Of a stretch of 31,739 bases of DNA, positions 23,553 to 29,667 are shown in pieces (the stretch's first letter is position 1; each line of letters starts with the position of its first letter). The stretch is from a virus. The stretch is taken from IMG/VR virus record IMGVR_UViG_3300037847_001933, positions 1 to 31,739 of that record; one strand, 5' to 3'. Made by a program: the position numbers and the translations under genes. The notes beneath the pieces were generated by a model that did not search any database, was not told where the DNA came from, and was given only the letters and a program-made list of their open reading frames with translations.

Positions 23553-23554
23553 AA

Positions 23555-23698
23555 TTAATCTATTTTGTTTTTTCTTAAAATATTACCCTCTAAATCTATA
23601 ATCGTATAGTTATGTTCGAGTAATAATTTTATAGAGTTGTTAATTGATTTTGCTTTTTCTTGCATTCTGTATGTTTCAAATATTTCGTTACTTATCAT
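23555..23698 (-). CDS. Micro-gene, 47 aa, unknown
   Basis: ATG 23698 overlaps the stop of the resolvase-like gene (ATGA) and ends with TAA at 23555. The 47 residues begin MISNEIFETYRMQEKAKSIN and are helical, then IIDLEGNILRKN. No family was recognised. The coupling at both ends supports translation. Confidence 0.55.
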   Translation of the reverse strand: MISNEIFETYRMQEKAKSINNSIKLLLEHNYTIIDLEGNILRKNKID

Positions 23699-24069
23699 AA
23701 TAAATCTTTTAATGGTAATAGTATTCCTTGACTTGTATTGTCATCTCCACCCTTGACATCTCTTTTTGTATTTAAGTAAGGTCTACATAATTGTTTTAAT
23801 TTTTTTGTGGATATTAATATTATCTTATGGTTGCTTAATATAAAAGCAAACCAAGTGGCTTCGGTAGTTATTATGCCACTTTCTTTTCCTCTACTAAAAT
23901 ATTCTATAAATAAATTTCCAGTATCGGATGCTTGATAATCTGTTTTCACTTCTACCTTTTCGTTATCTAGTATTTTTCCTAGATGTTTTTCTCCTAACTG
24001 ACCTAATTCTAAATCATATCTAAAATCGGTATTGTAGTTTTTAACTGCTTTGACTTTATATCTATCCAT
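23695..24069 (-). CDS. PD-(D/E)XK nuclease, resolvase/endonuclease-like, 124 aa
   Basis: The 124-residue protein shows the PD-(D/E)XK layout of small phage endonucleases. It has LELGQLGEKHLGKIL with Glu27, VEVKTDYQAS with Glu40 and Lys42, then TGNLFIEYFSRGKESGI (50-66), and a helix-strand end with ATWFAFIL. The G-LGE, EVK-D and GN-FIE blocks are typical of Hjc-like or type II enzymes in phage replication modules. It could resolve branched replication intermediates or debranch DNA before packaging. The ATG at 24069 is followed by intact motifs; 59 nt separate it from the gene upstream. Confidence 0.7.
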   Translation of the reverse strand: MDRYKVKAVKNYNTDFRYDLELGQLGEKHLGKILDNEKVEVKTDYQASDTGNLFIEYFSRGKESGIITTEATWFAFILSNHKIILISTKKLKQLCRPYLNTKRDVKGGDDNTSQGILLPLKDLL

Positions 24070-24128
24070 AATAAATAACCATTGCCACCCAATAAAGTGC
24101 GAAGATTGTACATATAAATAAGAAGTCT

Positions 24129-24374
24129 CTAATTGCTATTAAAATTTGCTTTAAGTTTTTCATCTTTGTAAAGTTTTTCTGTATTAATTTGATAAGCAGT
24201 TCCGTTTAAACAAACAGGAACTTCATCATCTAGTTCAAGACAATGAACTACTCCGTTTATTTTAACAGGAACCATCATATCTTTTGCCATCATAAATAAT
24301 AATTGACATTTTTCTATTTGCGTAGTTTCGTTATAGAACTTGACTATCTTTTTAATTCTCATAGTTTTCGTCAT
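24129..24374 (-). CDS. Hypothetical protein, 81 aa
   Basis: An 81-residue product with KIVKFYNETTQIEKCQLLFM, then VPVKINGVVHCLELDDEVPV and a beta-type C-terminal half. An in-frame ATG at 24362 gives a shorter overlap with the preceding gene (11 instead of 23 nt) and may be the true start. No family was recognised. It is part of the early operon that starts at the promoter near 24.64 kb. Confidence 0.5.
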   Translation of the reverse strand: MTKTMRIKKIVKFYNETTQIEKCQLLFMMAKDMMVPVKINGVVHCLELDDEVPVCLNGTAYQINTEKLYKDEKLKANFNSN

Positions 24375-24618
24375 ATATTTTATGTATTGTGCCTTCTATT
24401 TCTTCTAAAACATAATCAGCTAGTAAAGGCATTATATCCTCTTTGCCACCTGCGGTTACTTTGTATATGTGAACTTCAGCAGCACATCCAGGATAACCAG
24501 AGCCGTCGCCATAATTATAAACCATCGGCTCAGCAGATTTATAATCGTATTCAACATCTAAATAAACTCCGTCTATTTCTATGTCAATTGTAGAACTTTT
24601 GTAAAGTGTTTTTTTCAT
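24352..24618 (-). CDS. Small conserved phage protein, 88 aa
   Basis: The 88-residue product has IDIEIDGVYLDVEYDYKS, then a Gly/Pro/Tyr-rich loop (GDGSGYPGCAAEVHIYKV), DIMPLLADYV and a C-terminal helix with IEGTIHKIYDE. The same layout (extended strand, P-G loop, IxxxLxxxxxxxIE) occurs in many short proteins of phage early regions. The function is unknown. A TATATTTG element lies about 20 nt before its ATG. Confidence 0.6.
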   Translation of the reverse strand: MKKTLYKSSTIDIEIDGVYLDVEYDYKSAEPMVYNYGDGSGYPGCAAEVHIYKVTAGGKEDIMPLLADYVLEEIEGTIHKIYDENYEN

Positions 24619-24637
24619 ATCATTTATATTTATGTAA

Positions 24638-24658
24638 CAAATATAAACAAAAATGTTA
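24638..24658 (-). promoter_or_regulatory. Promoter-like element before the 88-aa gene
   Basis: On the minus strand TTTTTGTTTATATTTG includes a -7 box TATATTTG (24638-24645). The same string stands before the gene at 28174 and, in part, at 17.17 kb. A TTTG -33 at the usual distance is absent, so it may need an activator. Confidence 0.5.
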
Positions 24659-24665
24659 ATAAAAC

Positions 24666-25076
24666 CTAATTATCGTTGATATTTATTCTAGATGCTTGAT
24701 TTTCCTCGAGTAGATACACATCTTTTTTGATTCTTTTTTTTGTCCACATTGTAGTATCAGGACAATATAATTTTTCAGTTTCAGGCATTTGTAGGTTATT
24801 TAACCAATACATAAAATTGCCCTTGGGGTCATTTATAAAATATAAAGCTACAACTCCTAGCTTCATCAGTTTATCGTATTTTTCTTTTTCTAATAATTTC
24901 TTTTCGTAATATTTAACTCTAAATTTCATTTCAATAACACAATCAATTCCTTTCGGTGTTTTACCGATTGCATCATAAGGTTTATATGAATCGCCAGTCC
25001 ACTCTAAATCCCATCCATCTAAATTGAGAATCATAACTACGGCTCTCTCAAATTTATGAACTTCCTCTATCGTCAT
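24666..25076 (-). CDS. PD-(D/E)XK nuclease-like protein, 136 aa
   Basis: The 136-residue protein has a nuclease-like core: WTGDSYKPYDAIGKTPKG with Asp35, then CVIEMKFRVKYYEKKL with Glu49 and Lys51, and a helix EKEKYDKLMKLGVVALYFI. Asp, then Glu-x-Lys after a beta strand, is the PD-(D/E)XK signature. The family resembles short phage VRR/RecB-like nucleases. It overlaps the 73-aa gene by 23 nt, and the promoter-like element near 24.64 kb lies just past its end. The substrate is unknown; nuclease activity is inferred. Confidence 0.55.
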   Translation of the reverse strand: MTIEEVHKFERAVVMILNLDGWDLEWTGDSYKPYDAIGKTPKGIDCVIEMKFRVKYYEKKLLEKEKYDKLMKLGVVALYFINDPKGNFMYWLNNLQMPETEKLYCPDTTMWTKKRIKKDVYLLEENQASRININDN

Positions 25077-25275
25077 TATCCCAAATTTTATTTAAATCTT
25101 GTATCCATTGTTTAATTGTCTTTGGGGAGCAGGTGCAGGGTTTATAAAATTTATGTTTGTAATATCGTGAGTGCAAGTCGCATACCATATCAAATTCTTT
25201 GTGTGATAGGAATGACTTCTTACCCAATCGAAATTTTTTCCATTTTTCATAATCTTCTTTTTCAAAAGTTACCAT
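25054..25275 (-). CDS. Small conserved phage protein, 73 aa
   Basis: The 73 residues contain LSHKEFDMVCDLHSRYYKHK then FYKPCTCSPKTIKQWIQDLN. The YKPC-CSPKTI block looks like one of the small early proteins of Bacteroidota phages, with the cysteines possibly structural. No function is known. It overlaps the 53-aa gene by 7 nt and the nuclease-like gene by 23 nt. Confidence 0.55.
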   Translation of the reverse strand: MVTFEKEDYEKWKKFRLGKKSFLSHKEFDMVCDLHSRYYKHKFYKPCTCSPKTIKQWIQDLNKIWDNDDRGSS

Positions 25276-25430
25276 CTTTTAATTTTTATTTTATTTAATT
25301 TTTTTTTCCTTTCATCGCAACCACAATCTTCATATCCAAAATATTTAATTGCAATATATTTTGCGATTCGTTTACCTTGACCGAATGTGATAATGTGTAT
25401 CACTTTTTCTAATAAATCTCCTAGCTTCAT
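25269..25430 (-). CDS. Micro-gene with CGC motif, 53 aa
   Basis: ATG 25430 overlaps the previous stop (ATGA) and the frame ends at TAA 25269, 7 nt inside the next gene. The product reads MKLGDLLEKVIHIITFGQGK, then RIAKYIAIKYFGYEDCGCDE and a Lys-rich tail. The GxGKxIAxxIAxxxGxxxCGCxxRKxxLN pattern recurs in small Bacteroidota phage proteins. The function is unknown. Both overlaps support it. Confidence 0.65.
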   Translation of the reverse strand: MKLGDLLEKVIHIITFGQGKRIAKYIAIKYFGYEDCGCDERKKKLNKIKIKRW

Positions 25431-25741
25431 TTTTTATCTCTTTCTTTAAATAACGCATATCCTAGATAACAATAGTTAATTACATCTGCAAACCTAGATT
25501 TTATTGGCTCACTTTCTTTTAAATTAGCATTTTTAATATGTGCAAAAATACTTTGCGTTTGCTTTTCAAAAAAAGTTGCCCAAACTTTCATTTCAGATAT
25601 ATCTAATTTATCTCCTGTGCTTTTGAAGTTGTTTAATACATCTTCATTTTCATTCGTGTACTCTGGTCTTTTGTTTCTCATAATGTCAAAAGAATATTCA
25701 TTTAATTCAATAACAAGTTTATCAAATTCGTTTTGTGTCAT
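25427..25741 (-). CDS. Helical phage protein, possibly nucleotide-modification-associated (DUF1599-like), 104 aa
   Basis: The 104-residue all-helical product has MRNKRPEYTNENEDVLNNF, a middle WATFFEKQTQSIFAHI and ESEPIKSRFADVINYCYL near the C-terminus. R--EY---NeD-l-NF, then E-I--R--D--NY, is the layout of a phage family that I weakly connect with DUF1599, named nucleotide modification associated domain 1. If right, it would tie to the base-modification cassette, but the match is from memory and could equally be a MazG-type helical protein. It is coupled to the sigma factor gene (ATGA). Confidence 0.45.
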   Translation of the reverse strand: MTQNEFDKLVIELNEYSFDIMRNKRPEYTNENEDVLNNFKSTGDKLDISEMKVWATFFEKQTQSIFAHIKNANLKESEPIKSRFADVINYCYLGYALFKERDKK

Positions 25742-26214
25742 AATAATAATTTTAATTTATCTTTAACTTTTTTATAAGTATTATACAAAGAATAATATTG
25801 TATTCCAGTTTTTCGTGATAATGATGCGATACTTTCTCCAGCATTTATCAACTCAAAAACTTTTTTGTCATACCAATACATTTTGTTTAATTCTTCTTGT
25901 ATTAGCTTGTAGCTCTTTTCGTAGTCTATTGTGTCATCTGTTCCTTTGATATTTTCTACAGGAACTCTTTTGATGTTTTTCCCTTTGCGTTTTAAATCTA
26001 AGAATAAAGTTCTTAAAGTTTTAAAAATATAATAATAATTTATTTCATTATCATTATATAAAATGTCTAATCCAGATTCTAATTTAAGTTGTATTTTAAT
26101 ATACATCTCCTGTACTAAATCCTCCGATATAGCAGGGTCATCGCCGAATGAGTTCACAATTTTTACCCAATCACTATGCTTTTCAGCAAGTAATCGCATC
26201 TGTTTTTCTACCAT
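25738..26214 (-). CDS. Small RNA polymerase sigma factor, 158 aa
   Basis: The 158-residue protein has a region 2-like part (DDPAISEDLVQEMYIKIQLK at 25-44, then the -10-binding helix ...YYYIFKTLRTLFLDLKRKGK around 80-99). A short linker leads to a region 4 helix-turn-helix (FELINAGESIASLSRKTGIQ, then YYSLYNTYKKVKDKLKLL). It resembles the short ECF-type sigma factors of flavophages. It probably redirects host RNA polymerase to phage promoters; the TCGTTA elements before late genes are obvious candidates. It follows the ATPase gene after 6 nt. Confidence 0.72.
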   Translation of the reverse strand: MVEKQMRLLAEKHSDWVKIVNSFGDDPAISEDLVQEMYIKIQLKLESGLDILYNDNEINYYYIFKTLRTLFLDLKRKGKNIKRVPVENIKGTDDTIDYEKSYKLIQEELNKMYWYDKKVFELINAGESIASLSRKTGIQYYSLYNTYKKVKDKLKLLL

Positions 26215-26220
26215 TTTCCA

Positions 26221-27057
26221 TTAGGTTAAGGGGTCATATAAATCCCCAACTACACTTGGTAGTCCTAATCCATTTACCTCAAAACTAAATGTTTCAAAAG
26301 CATATCCTCTGCTTCTTTTACATTTGACTGTCACCCAATCTTTGTTGACTGTGTTCGCTTCAAGTTGTATTTGTGTCTCACATTTTTTTTCTAGGAATGA
26401 GCCTAGATGCCCTGTTGGTTTGTCTGAACCAAAGTTTGAATGTATAACGCAAATTATATGACAATTATACTTTGCTGACCATTCCATCAGTTTTTGTACA
26501 CAGGCATTTGATTCTTCTAAATTATTTACATCGCCAACTAAATCTGCGATACCATCAATAACCACAAGACCTGTACGCCTTTTTGTTTTTATACAATGTT
26601 CTATAAATTCTATCCTCGTTTTAAATCCTAGAGTTCTTAAACCATAAGTATAGTAACAAACATTCTCGCTACCATCCATATCTGCCATATCAACTGCTCG
26701 TTTGAAAACTCTTTGTGCGTGCCACTTGCCTTGCTCTGTATCAAAGTGCAATAAACACCTGCCGTCTCTATGCCCTTTTATATCTCCTGCAAAATTATTT
26801 GTGCCACTAAGATATACACTTGCTAGCAAAGATATAAAAAAAGTTTTTTTAGTTTTAGGTGGAGATTGTACAAATGAAAAGTTGCCGTATGTTCCTATCG
26901 GTATTGGAACTAGCTGGTCGCCTTTACTTGATTTTAATAATTTTTCGCCTAGTGATAAGGCAACTGGTGGGTAATCCATTGATACTGTAGTAGTTATCAA
27001 ACATTCCTGCTCGATTTTTTGCATCAAAGGATTGTCGTTCTGTATTTCTTTTTGCAT
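26221..27057 (-). CDS. RecA-like / RepA-type replication ATPase, 278 aa
   Basis: The 278-residue protein has a RecA-like ATPase core. The P-loop is QSPPKTKKTFFI (64-75) with Lys71-Thr72; the usual Gly before the Lys is replaced by Lys. Then follow LLHFDTEQGKWH (102-113), Walker B GLVVIDGIADLV (163-174), and CHIICVIHSNFGSDK with a sensor-like His/Asn. Such Bacteroidota proteins resemble RepA/DnaB-type ATPases that load or act as helicase. It lies after SSB, separated by a strong terminator (27078-27107), and before the sigma factor. The replication role is inferred from family and neighbours. Confidence 0.68.
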   Translation of the reverse strand: MQKEIQNDNPLMQKIEQECLITTTVSMDYPPVALSLGEKLLKSSKGDQLVPIPIGTYGNFSFVQSPPKTKKTFFISLLASVYLSGTNNFAGDIKGHRDGRCLLHFDTEQGKWHAQRVFKRAVDMADMDGSENVCYYTYGLRTLGFKTRIEFIEHCIKTKRRTGLVVIDGIADLVGDVNNLEESNACVQKLMEWSAKYNCHIICVIHSNFGSDKPTGHLGSFLEKKCETQIQLEANTVNKDWVTVKCKRSRGYAFETFSFEVNGLGLPSVVGDLYDPLT

Positions 27058-27067
27058 TTAATAAATA

Positions 27068-27142
27068 TAAAAAAAAAAGAGGGAAGATACTTATACCTTA
27101 ACCCTCTAATTTTGTAGCATATAGTTGCGGGAACTATTATGC
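27068..27142 (-). terminator. Double hairpin terminator between SSB and ATPase genes
   Basis: On the minus strand a 10-bp hairpin with one bulged A (GCATAATAGTT / AACTATATGC, loop CCCGC, 27117-27142) comes first. A stem AGAGGG/CCCTCT (27102-27107 with 27078-27083) stacked on AAGGTA/TATCTT follows, ending in a run of about ten T. It is a strong terminator for the operon that begins near 28.2 kb. It shares its layout and AGAGGG stem with the element at 16.36-16.47 kb. Confidence 0.82.
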
Positions 27143-27159
27143 AATCTATAGATAATATC

Positions 27160-27465
27160 TTAGAAAGGCAAATCTTTGTCGTGTTCGCCCTCTATCACTA
27201 CTTCTTCTGTTTCTTCTTCTTTTTCAGCTAATAAGATTGAGCCGTCAGTCCAAACAACTTTCCCGTTGCCGAGATAATTTCTAGACTTTTTTGCTTCTCT
27301 TTCTTCTTTAGTTTGTGAATCAAAGATTCCGACATTATTGCCATACCTAGATTCATCTTGAACTGAGATAGTGAGGTTATAATAAACTGCACCATCTTTA
27401 CCTTTGACAAATTTTTCCTTTGGAAGTTTGTCTACTCTAATACTTGCGTTAATAAGTGTACTCAT
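27160..27465 (-). CDS. Single-stranded DNA-binding protein-like, 101 aa
   Basis: The 101-residue product has an OB-fold-like N-terminal part (LINASIRVDKLPKEKFV, YYNLTISVQDESRYGNNVGI) and an acidic linker. It ends in HDKDLPF, the hallmark acidic tip by which SSB proteins recruit partners. It is shorter than host SSB (about 110-180 aa) and so is probably phage type. It coats ssDNA during replication and recombination. It lies 2 nt after the 136-aa gene and is closed by a strong terminator. Confidence 0.75.
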   Translation of the reverse strand: MSTLINASIRVDKLPKEKFVKGKDGAVYYNLTISVQDESRYGNNVGIFDSQTKEEREAKKSRNYLGNGKVVWTDGSILLAEKEEETEEVVIEGEHDKDLPF

Positions 27466-27467
27466 AA

Positions 27468-27878
27468 TTATTGTTTTACATATTTAATTTTCTGTTTAAA
27501 ATCATCTGACTCATCTTCACCAAAAACATTTTCTTGATAAAAATCTGTCATCTTTAGAACTGCTCTAGCGAATGCCCTTTTTTCTGCCATCTCAACCACA
27601 TAGGAAGTGAAGCAGTTACCACCAGTACCCTTGAGTGCTGATGAATAAGTTTCTATTACTTTGTCGCCTTTTTTTGCAATTGCTTTAATAACTGCAAAAT
27701 CTTTTTCAGTTACTACTGCATCATAGCTTACATAAATCTGTTCTTGATTTTGTATTTTTTCTATGCCACTTCTAGTAACGATTGTGAAAGTTTTTCCAGA
27801 CATTGTTTTTTTCCAAAAATCTGTGTCTAGTTTTAAATCATATTTTTCATATAATTCATTTAATTTTTCTTTATTCAT
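27468..27878 (-). CDS. Conserved phage replication/recombination protein, 136 aa
   Basis: The 136-residue protein has YVSYDAVVTEKDFAVIKAIA, VIETYSSALKGTGGNCFTSY and the block VVEMAEKRAFARAVLKMTDF, ending in FGEDESDDF. The x-E-AEKRA--RAVLK pattern occurs in phage single-strand annealing or ssDNA-associated proteins (Rad52/Erf-like group), which pair with SSB. Direct neighbourhood with SSB and NinG supports a recombination role, but I cannot assign the subfamily. It overlaps the 45-aa coiled-coil gene by 8 nt. Confidence 0.55.
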   Translation of the reverse strand: MNKEKLNELYEKYDLKLDTDFWKKTMSGKTFTIVTRSGIEKIQNQEQIYVSYDAVVTEKDFAVIKAIAKKGDKVIETYSSALKGTGGNCFTSYVVEMAEKRAFARAVLKMTDFYQENVFGEDESDDFKQKIKYVKQ

Positions 27879-28008
27879 ATTCTTTGTAATTATTTAGTTC
27901 GACTTCTAATTGTGCGTTTTCAAACTCTAGTTTTTTTACATATCTTTCTAGAGCTTCTATCCTATCTCTATAATAGGGAACTAATAAATGATTATAATTG
28001 TGTACCAT
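27871..28008 (-). CDS. Coiled-coil micro-protein, 45 aa
   Basis: ATG 28008 to TAA 27871. The product begins MVHNYNHLLVPYYRDRIEAL and continues as a coiled coil (ERYVKKLEFENAQLEVELNN). It overlaps the 60-aa gene by 17 nt and the 136-aa gene by 8 nt. No family was recognised; it may dimerise with the similarly helical neighbour. Confidence 0.6.
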   Translation of the reverse strand: MVHNYNHLLVPYYRDRIEALERYVKKLEFENAQLEVELNNYKEYE

Positions 28009-28174
28009 CTATTCCGTATTTTTCTTTGAAACTTTCTAAAGCTAGTTTGCTTTTTTCTAATCTTCTTTCAGCTTTTTCAAGTTCTGTAGTGTAGTAATTG
28101 ATATCCCACATTATATCTTTATATAATTGTTTTGAGTGAGCATCGTGTTCTGTAATAATCTTTGTTAAATCCAT
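27992..28174 (-). CDS. Coiled-coil small protein, first gene of the SSB operon, 60 aa
   Basis: The 60-residue, charged helical protein MDLTKIITEHDAHSKQLYKD... has heptads through residue 50 (TTELEKAERRLEKSKLALES). It is the first gene after the promoter at 28.20 kb, with a leader of about 15-20 nt. The family is unknown. A small early regulator or structural helper is possible. Confidence 0.55.
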   Translation of the reverse strand: MDLTKIITEHDAHSKQLYKDIMWDINYYTTELEKAERRLEKSKLALESFKEKYGIDGTQL

Positions 28175-28195
28175 ATAATTAATATTTAGTTAGAA

Positions 28196-28216
28196 CAAAT
28201 ATAAACAAAAAATTTA
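28196..28216 (-). promoter_or_regulatory. Promoter-like element for the SSB operon
   Basis: On the minus strand TTTTTTGTTTATATTTG has a -7 box TATATTTG at 28196-28203, 21 nt before ATG 28174. It repeats the block seen at 24.64 kb. It sits directly after the terminator of the ninG transcript. Confidence 0.55.
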
Positions 28217-28235
28217 ATAAATTATCATTTTACTC

Positions 28236-28274
28236 AAAAAAAAAGGACAATTTTATAAAAAATTATCCCCTTTC
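28236..28274 (-). terminator. Intrinsic terminator after ninG
   Basis: AAAGG/CCTTT and AATTTT/AAAATT stems (internal loop GGAT/GT) are followed on the minus strand by nine T. It ends the ninG transcript, or the short RNA from the promoter at 28302. Confidence 0.7.
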
Positions 28275-28301
28275 TTACAAAGACAAATGAACAGAACTAC
28301 A

Positions 28302-28334
28302 CAAATATAGAACTAATTTTTAATATTTGTCAAG
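28302..28334 (-). promoter_or_regulatory. Promoter-like sequence at the 3' end of ninG
   Basis: On the minus strand CTTG (28331-28334), 21 nt and TATATTTG (28302-28309) match the Bacteroidota consensus. It lies at the end of ninG and only about 30 nt before a terminator, so a transcript of about 60 nt is predicted. Confidence 0.5.
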
Positions 28335-28705
28335 TCTTGATACTTATTTATCAACATTTCTAGGTCTATTGTAGATAACTTGACTGTTTTTCTAGCTTTT
28401 TGATATAATTTGTCTGCCGTTCCGTGTCCATATTTAGCATCTAATCTTCTTCCGAATAAAAATTGTTCTCCTGCTTTGAACACATTACAGCCACTACATT
28501 GAACTTGACAATTTACAGTATCCCATCTTGTTGAATAATGTCGTCGACTTTGAAAATGACCGCATTGTAATTTTTTCCAATGTTCTTTTTTGCCACAAGT
28601 GAAACATTGAGCAATATCATTTATTGCAAATCTTTTCCTAATATATATACTGAATATCTTGTCAAGTTTTTTAACTACTTGACTGCGAGTTTTTTTTCGT
28701 GGCAT
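28313..28705 (-). CDS. ninG: NinG/Rap-like recombination protein, 130 aa
   Basis: The 130-residue protein matches phage lambda NinG. It has a basic N-terminus, zinc-binding CFTCGK (Cys34, Cys37), WKKLQCGHFQSRRHYSTRWD (Cys48, His50), then QCSGCNVFKAGE (Cys70, Cys73) and LDAKYGHGTADKL. NinG promotes recombination and is related to HNH-type zinc folds that recognise branched DNA. It fits the module of SSB and ssDNA proteins. It is shorter than lambda NinG (about 200 aa), keeping the core. It shares TAATG with the gene upstream. Confidence 0.82.
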   Translation of the reverse strand: MPRKKTRSQVVKKLDKIFSIYIRKRFAINDIAQCFTCGKKEHWKKLQCGHFQSRRHYSTRWDTVNCQVQCSGCNVFKAGEQFLFGRRLDAKYGHGTADKLYQKARKTVKLSTIDLEMLINKYQDLTNIKN

Positions 28706-28935
28706 TATTTATCTTGATGGTATAGAAATCTTTTTCCCATAGAGGAATTAAGTTTTGCTATTGCCTTGTAGATATATCTGCTATTTTTTTTAACTTGTTC
28801 TTTTTGTTGTTTAGTTGAATCTATTCCTAAATTACAATATTGACTAGCATCTAGTTCAAGTAACATATCTATCTTTTTTTTATTAGAATATGTATAATCA
28901 ACTATTTTGTCAACATATTGATTTGAATATTGCAT
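28705..28935 (-). CDS. Hypothetical protein before ninG, 76 aa
   Basis: The 76-residue helical product reads MQYSNQYVDKIVDYTYSNKK, then LLELDASQYCNLGID and a basic C-terminus (KNSRYIYKAIAKL). Its stop overlaps the ninG ATG. It is the first gene after the 197-nt gap with the mirror repeat. No family was recognised. Confidence 0.5.
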   Translation of the reverse strand: MQYSNQYVDKIVDYTYSNKKKIDMLLELDASQYCNLGIDSTKQQKEQVKKNSRYIYKAIAKLNSSMGKRFLYHQDK

Positions 28936-29132
28936 ATTATAAATATATTAAAAAAAAATAATTTATAAATAAAGAAAGAAAAAAGAAAAAGTAGACAAAA
29001 AGAAAAAAGAAAGAAAACCCCCCCAAAAAAGAACTAATTTTATTTACAAGTTCCAACAGGAGTGGTTACCTGAAGTTTAGCAACTTATACTGATTTGCGG
29101 CAGTTTTATAAATATAAAAAATTTTTTTTACT
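28936..29132. other. Non-coding gap between lysis and replication modules, possible origin or control region
   Basis: No gene of useful length was found here. The gap holds a homopurine mirror repeat (28971-29016), a run of seven C (29018-29024) and AT-rich flanks with a TATATTTA box at both ends. A more GC-balanced segment (29048-29105) has short inverted pieces (CAGG...CCTG) but no strong hairpin. It is the longest plain gap of the replication side. An origin or transcription-control role is conjecture. Confidence 0.4.
28971..29016. repeat. Homopurine mirror repeat (20-nt arms, 6-nt spacer)
   Basis: The arm 28971-28990 read backwards equals 28997-29016 exactly; both hold only A and G, around the spacer GTAGAC. 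Such mirror symmetry of purines on one strand permits an intramolecular triplex (H-DNA). The A-rich composition raises the chance of coincidence. A C7 run follows directly. Confidence 0.75.
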
Positions 29133-29270
29133 CTAACGTCCTTGTCCTCTATATTTTGTTCCAGAATAATATTTTCCGTTTTTTTGATTTGTGTTTCTAT
29201 TCTTTGAATGAACTCCTGGTCGTTTTTTTTTCGGTTTAAAAAAATATGTGCTAAGATTTTTTTTAGCCAT
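29133..29270 (-). CDS. Small basic conserved phage protein, 45 aa
   Basis: I choose ATG 29270, which overlaps the holin stop, giving 45 residues; a longer reading to 29315 would lie inside the holin gene. The product starts MAKKNLSTYFFKPKKKRPG and ends YYSGTKYRGQGR. The KKRPGVHSK...Y.GQGR pattern recurs in Bacteroidota phages near lysis or structural genes. It is very basic and may bind nucleic acid. The function is unknown. Confidence 0.65.
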   Translation of the reverse strand: MAKKNLSTYFFKPKKKRPGVHSKNRNTNQKNGKYYSGTKYRGQGR

Positions 29271-29667
29271 TCTTTTTAACTTTTTCATAAGACCTGCCAC
29301 CGAAATATGCACCAATCATTGTTATAAGAACAAGTTGCAAAAGTGACTTCCATTCGTCATCAACTTCAAATTTGATTGAACCTGAATCTATAAAAATCAT
29401 TATTAATGTTAAACAAATTGTAATTAATAAAACTAGAGGTCTTACATTTTTTGACAAGAAACTTGAATGTGCTTGAGAATCTAATGCCCATCTTTCAGTT
29501 ACATTTTTTTGCATATCTGCTTCTGCATTTATCCAAATTTGTTCCATCTCTTTTTGAAATTGTGCTTTCTCATCTTTTGTATGCACAAATTTATCTACAA
29601 TACCAGATATTTTTTCTGCTACTGAACCACCTGCTTTTCCGAATATTTTAGCTAAAATTTTACTCAT
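29263..29667 (-). CDS. Holin-like membrane protein, 134 aa
   Basis: The 134-residue protein has an amphipathic N-terminal helix (KILAKIFGKAGGSVAEKISG), a coiled-coil part (AQFQKEMEQIWINAEADMQK) and LSKNVRPLVLLITICLTLIM with the first transmembrane helix (about 76-94). A second helix, LLQLVLITMIGAYFGGR, precedes a basic tail. This is the layout of 3TM-type phage holins (GTA/T4-like HOL families), which open the inner membrane for the endolysin. It stands in the lysis module with an M15 peptidase. Overlap with the gene upstream is 8 nt. Holin function is inferred. Confidence 0.68.
   Translation of the reverse strand: MSKILAKIFGKAGGSVAEKISGIVDKFVHTKDEKAQFQKEMEQIWINAEADMQKNVTERWALDSQAHSSFLSKNVRPLVLLITICLTLIMIFIDSGSIKFEVDDEWKSLLQLVLITMIGAYFGGRSYEKVKKNG

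Noticed and set aside
24070-24173. Short minus-strand frame of about 34 codons starting near 24110 and running into the resolvase gene
   Set aside because: Overlaps the well-supported nuclease gene in another frame and has no coupling or conserved pattern; the 59-nt gap shows nothing else.
29041-29105. Gap segment considered as a tRNA or riboswitch
   Set aside because: Only short inverted pieces and no cloverleaf or CCA-like end; no known riboswitch pattern recognised.
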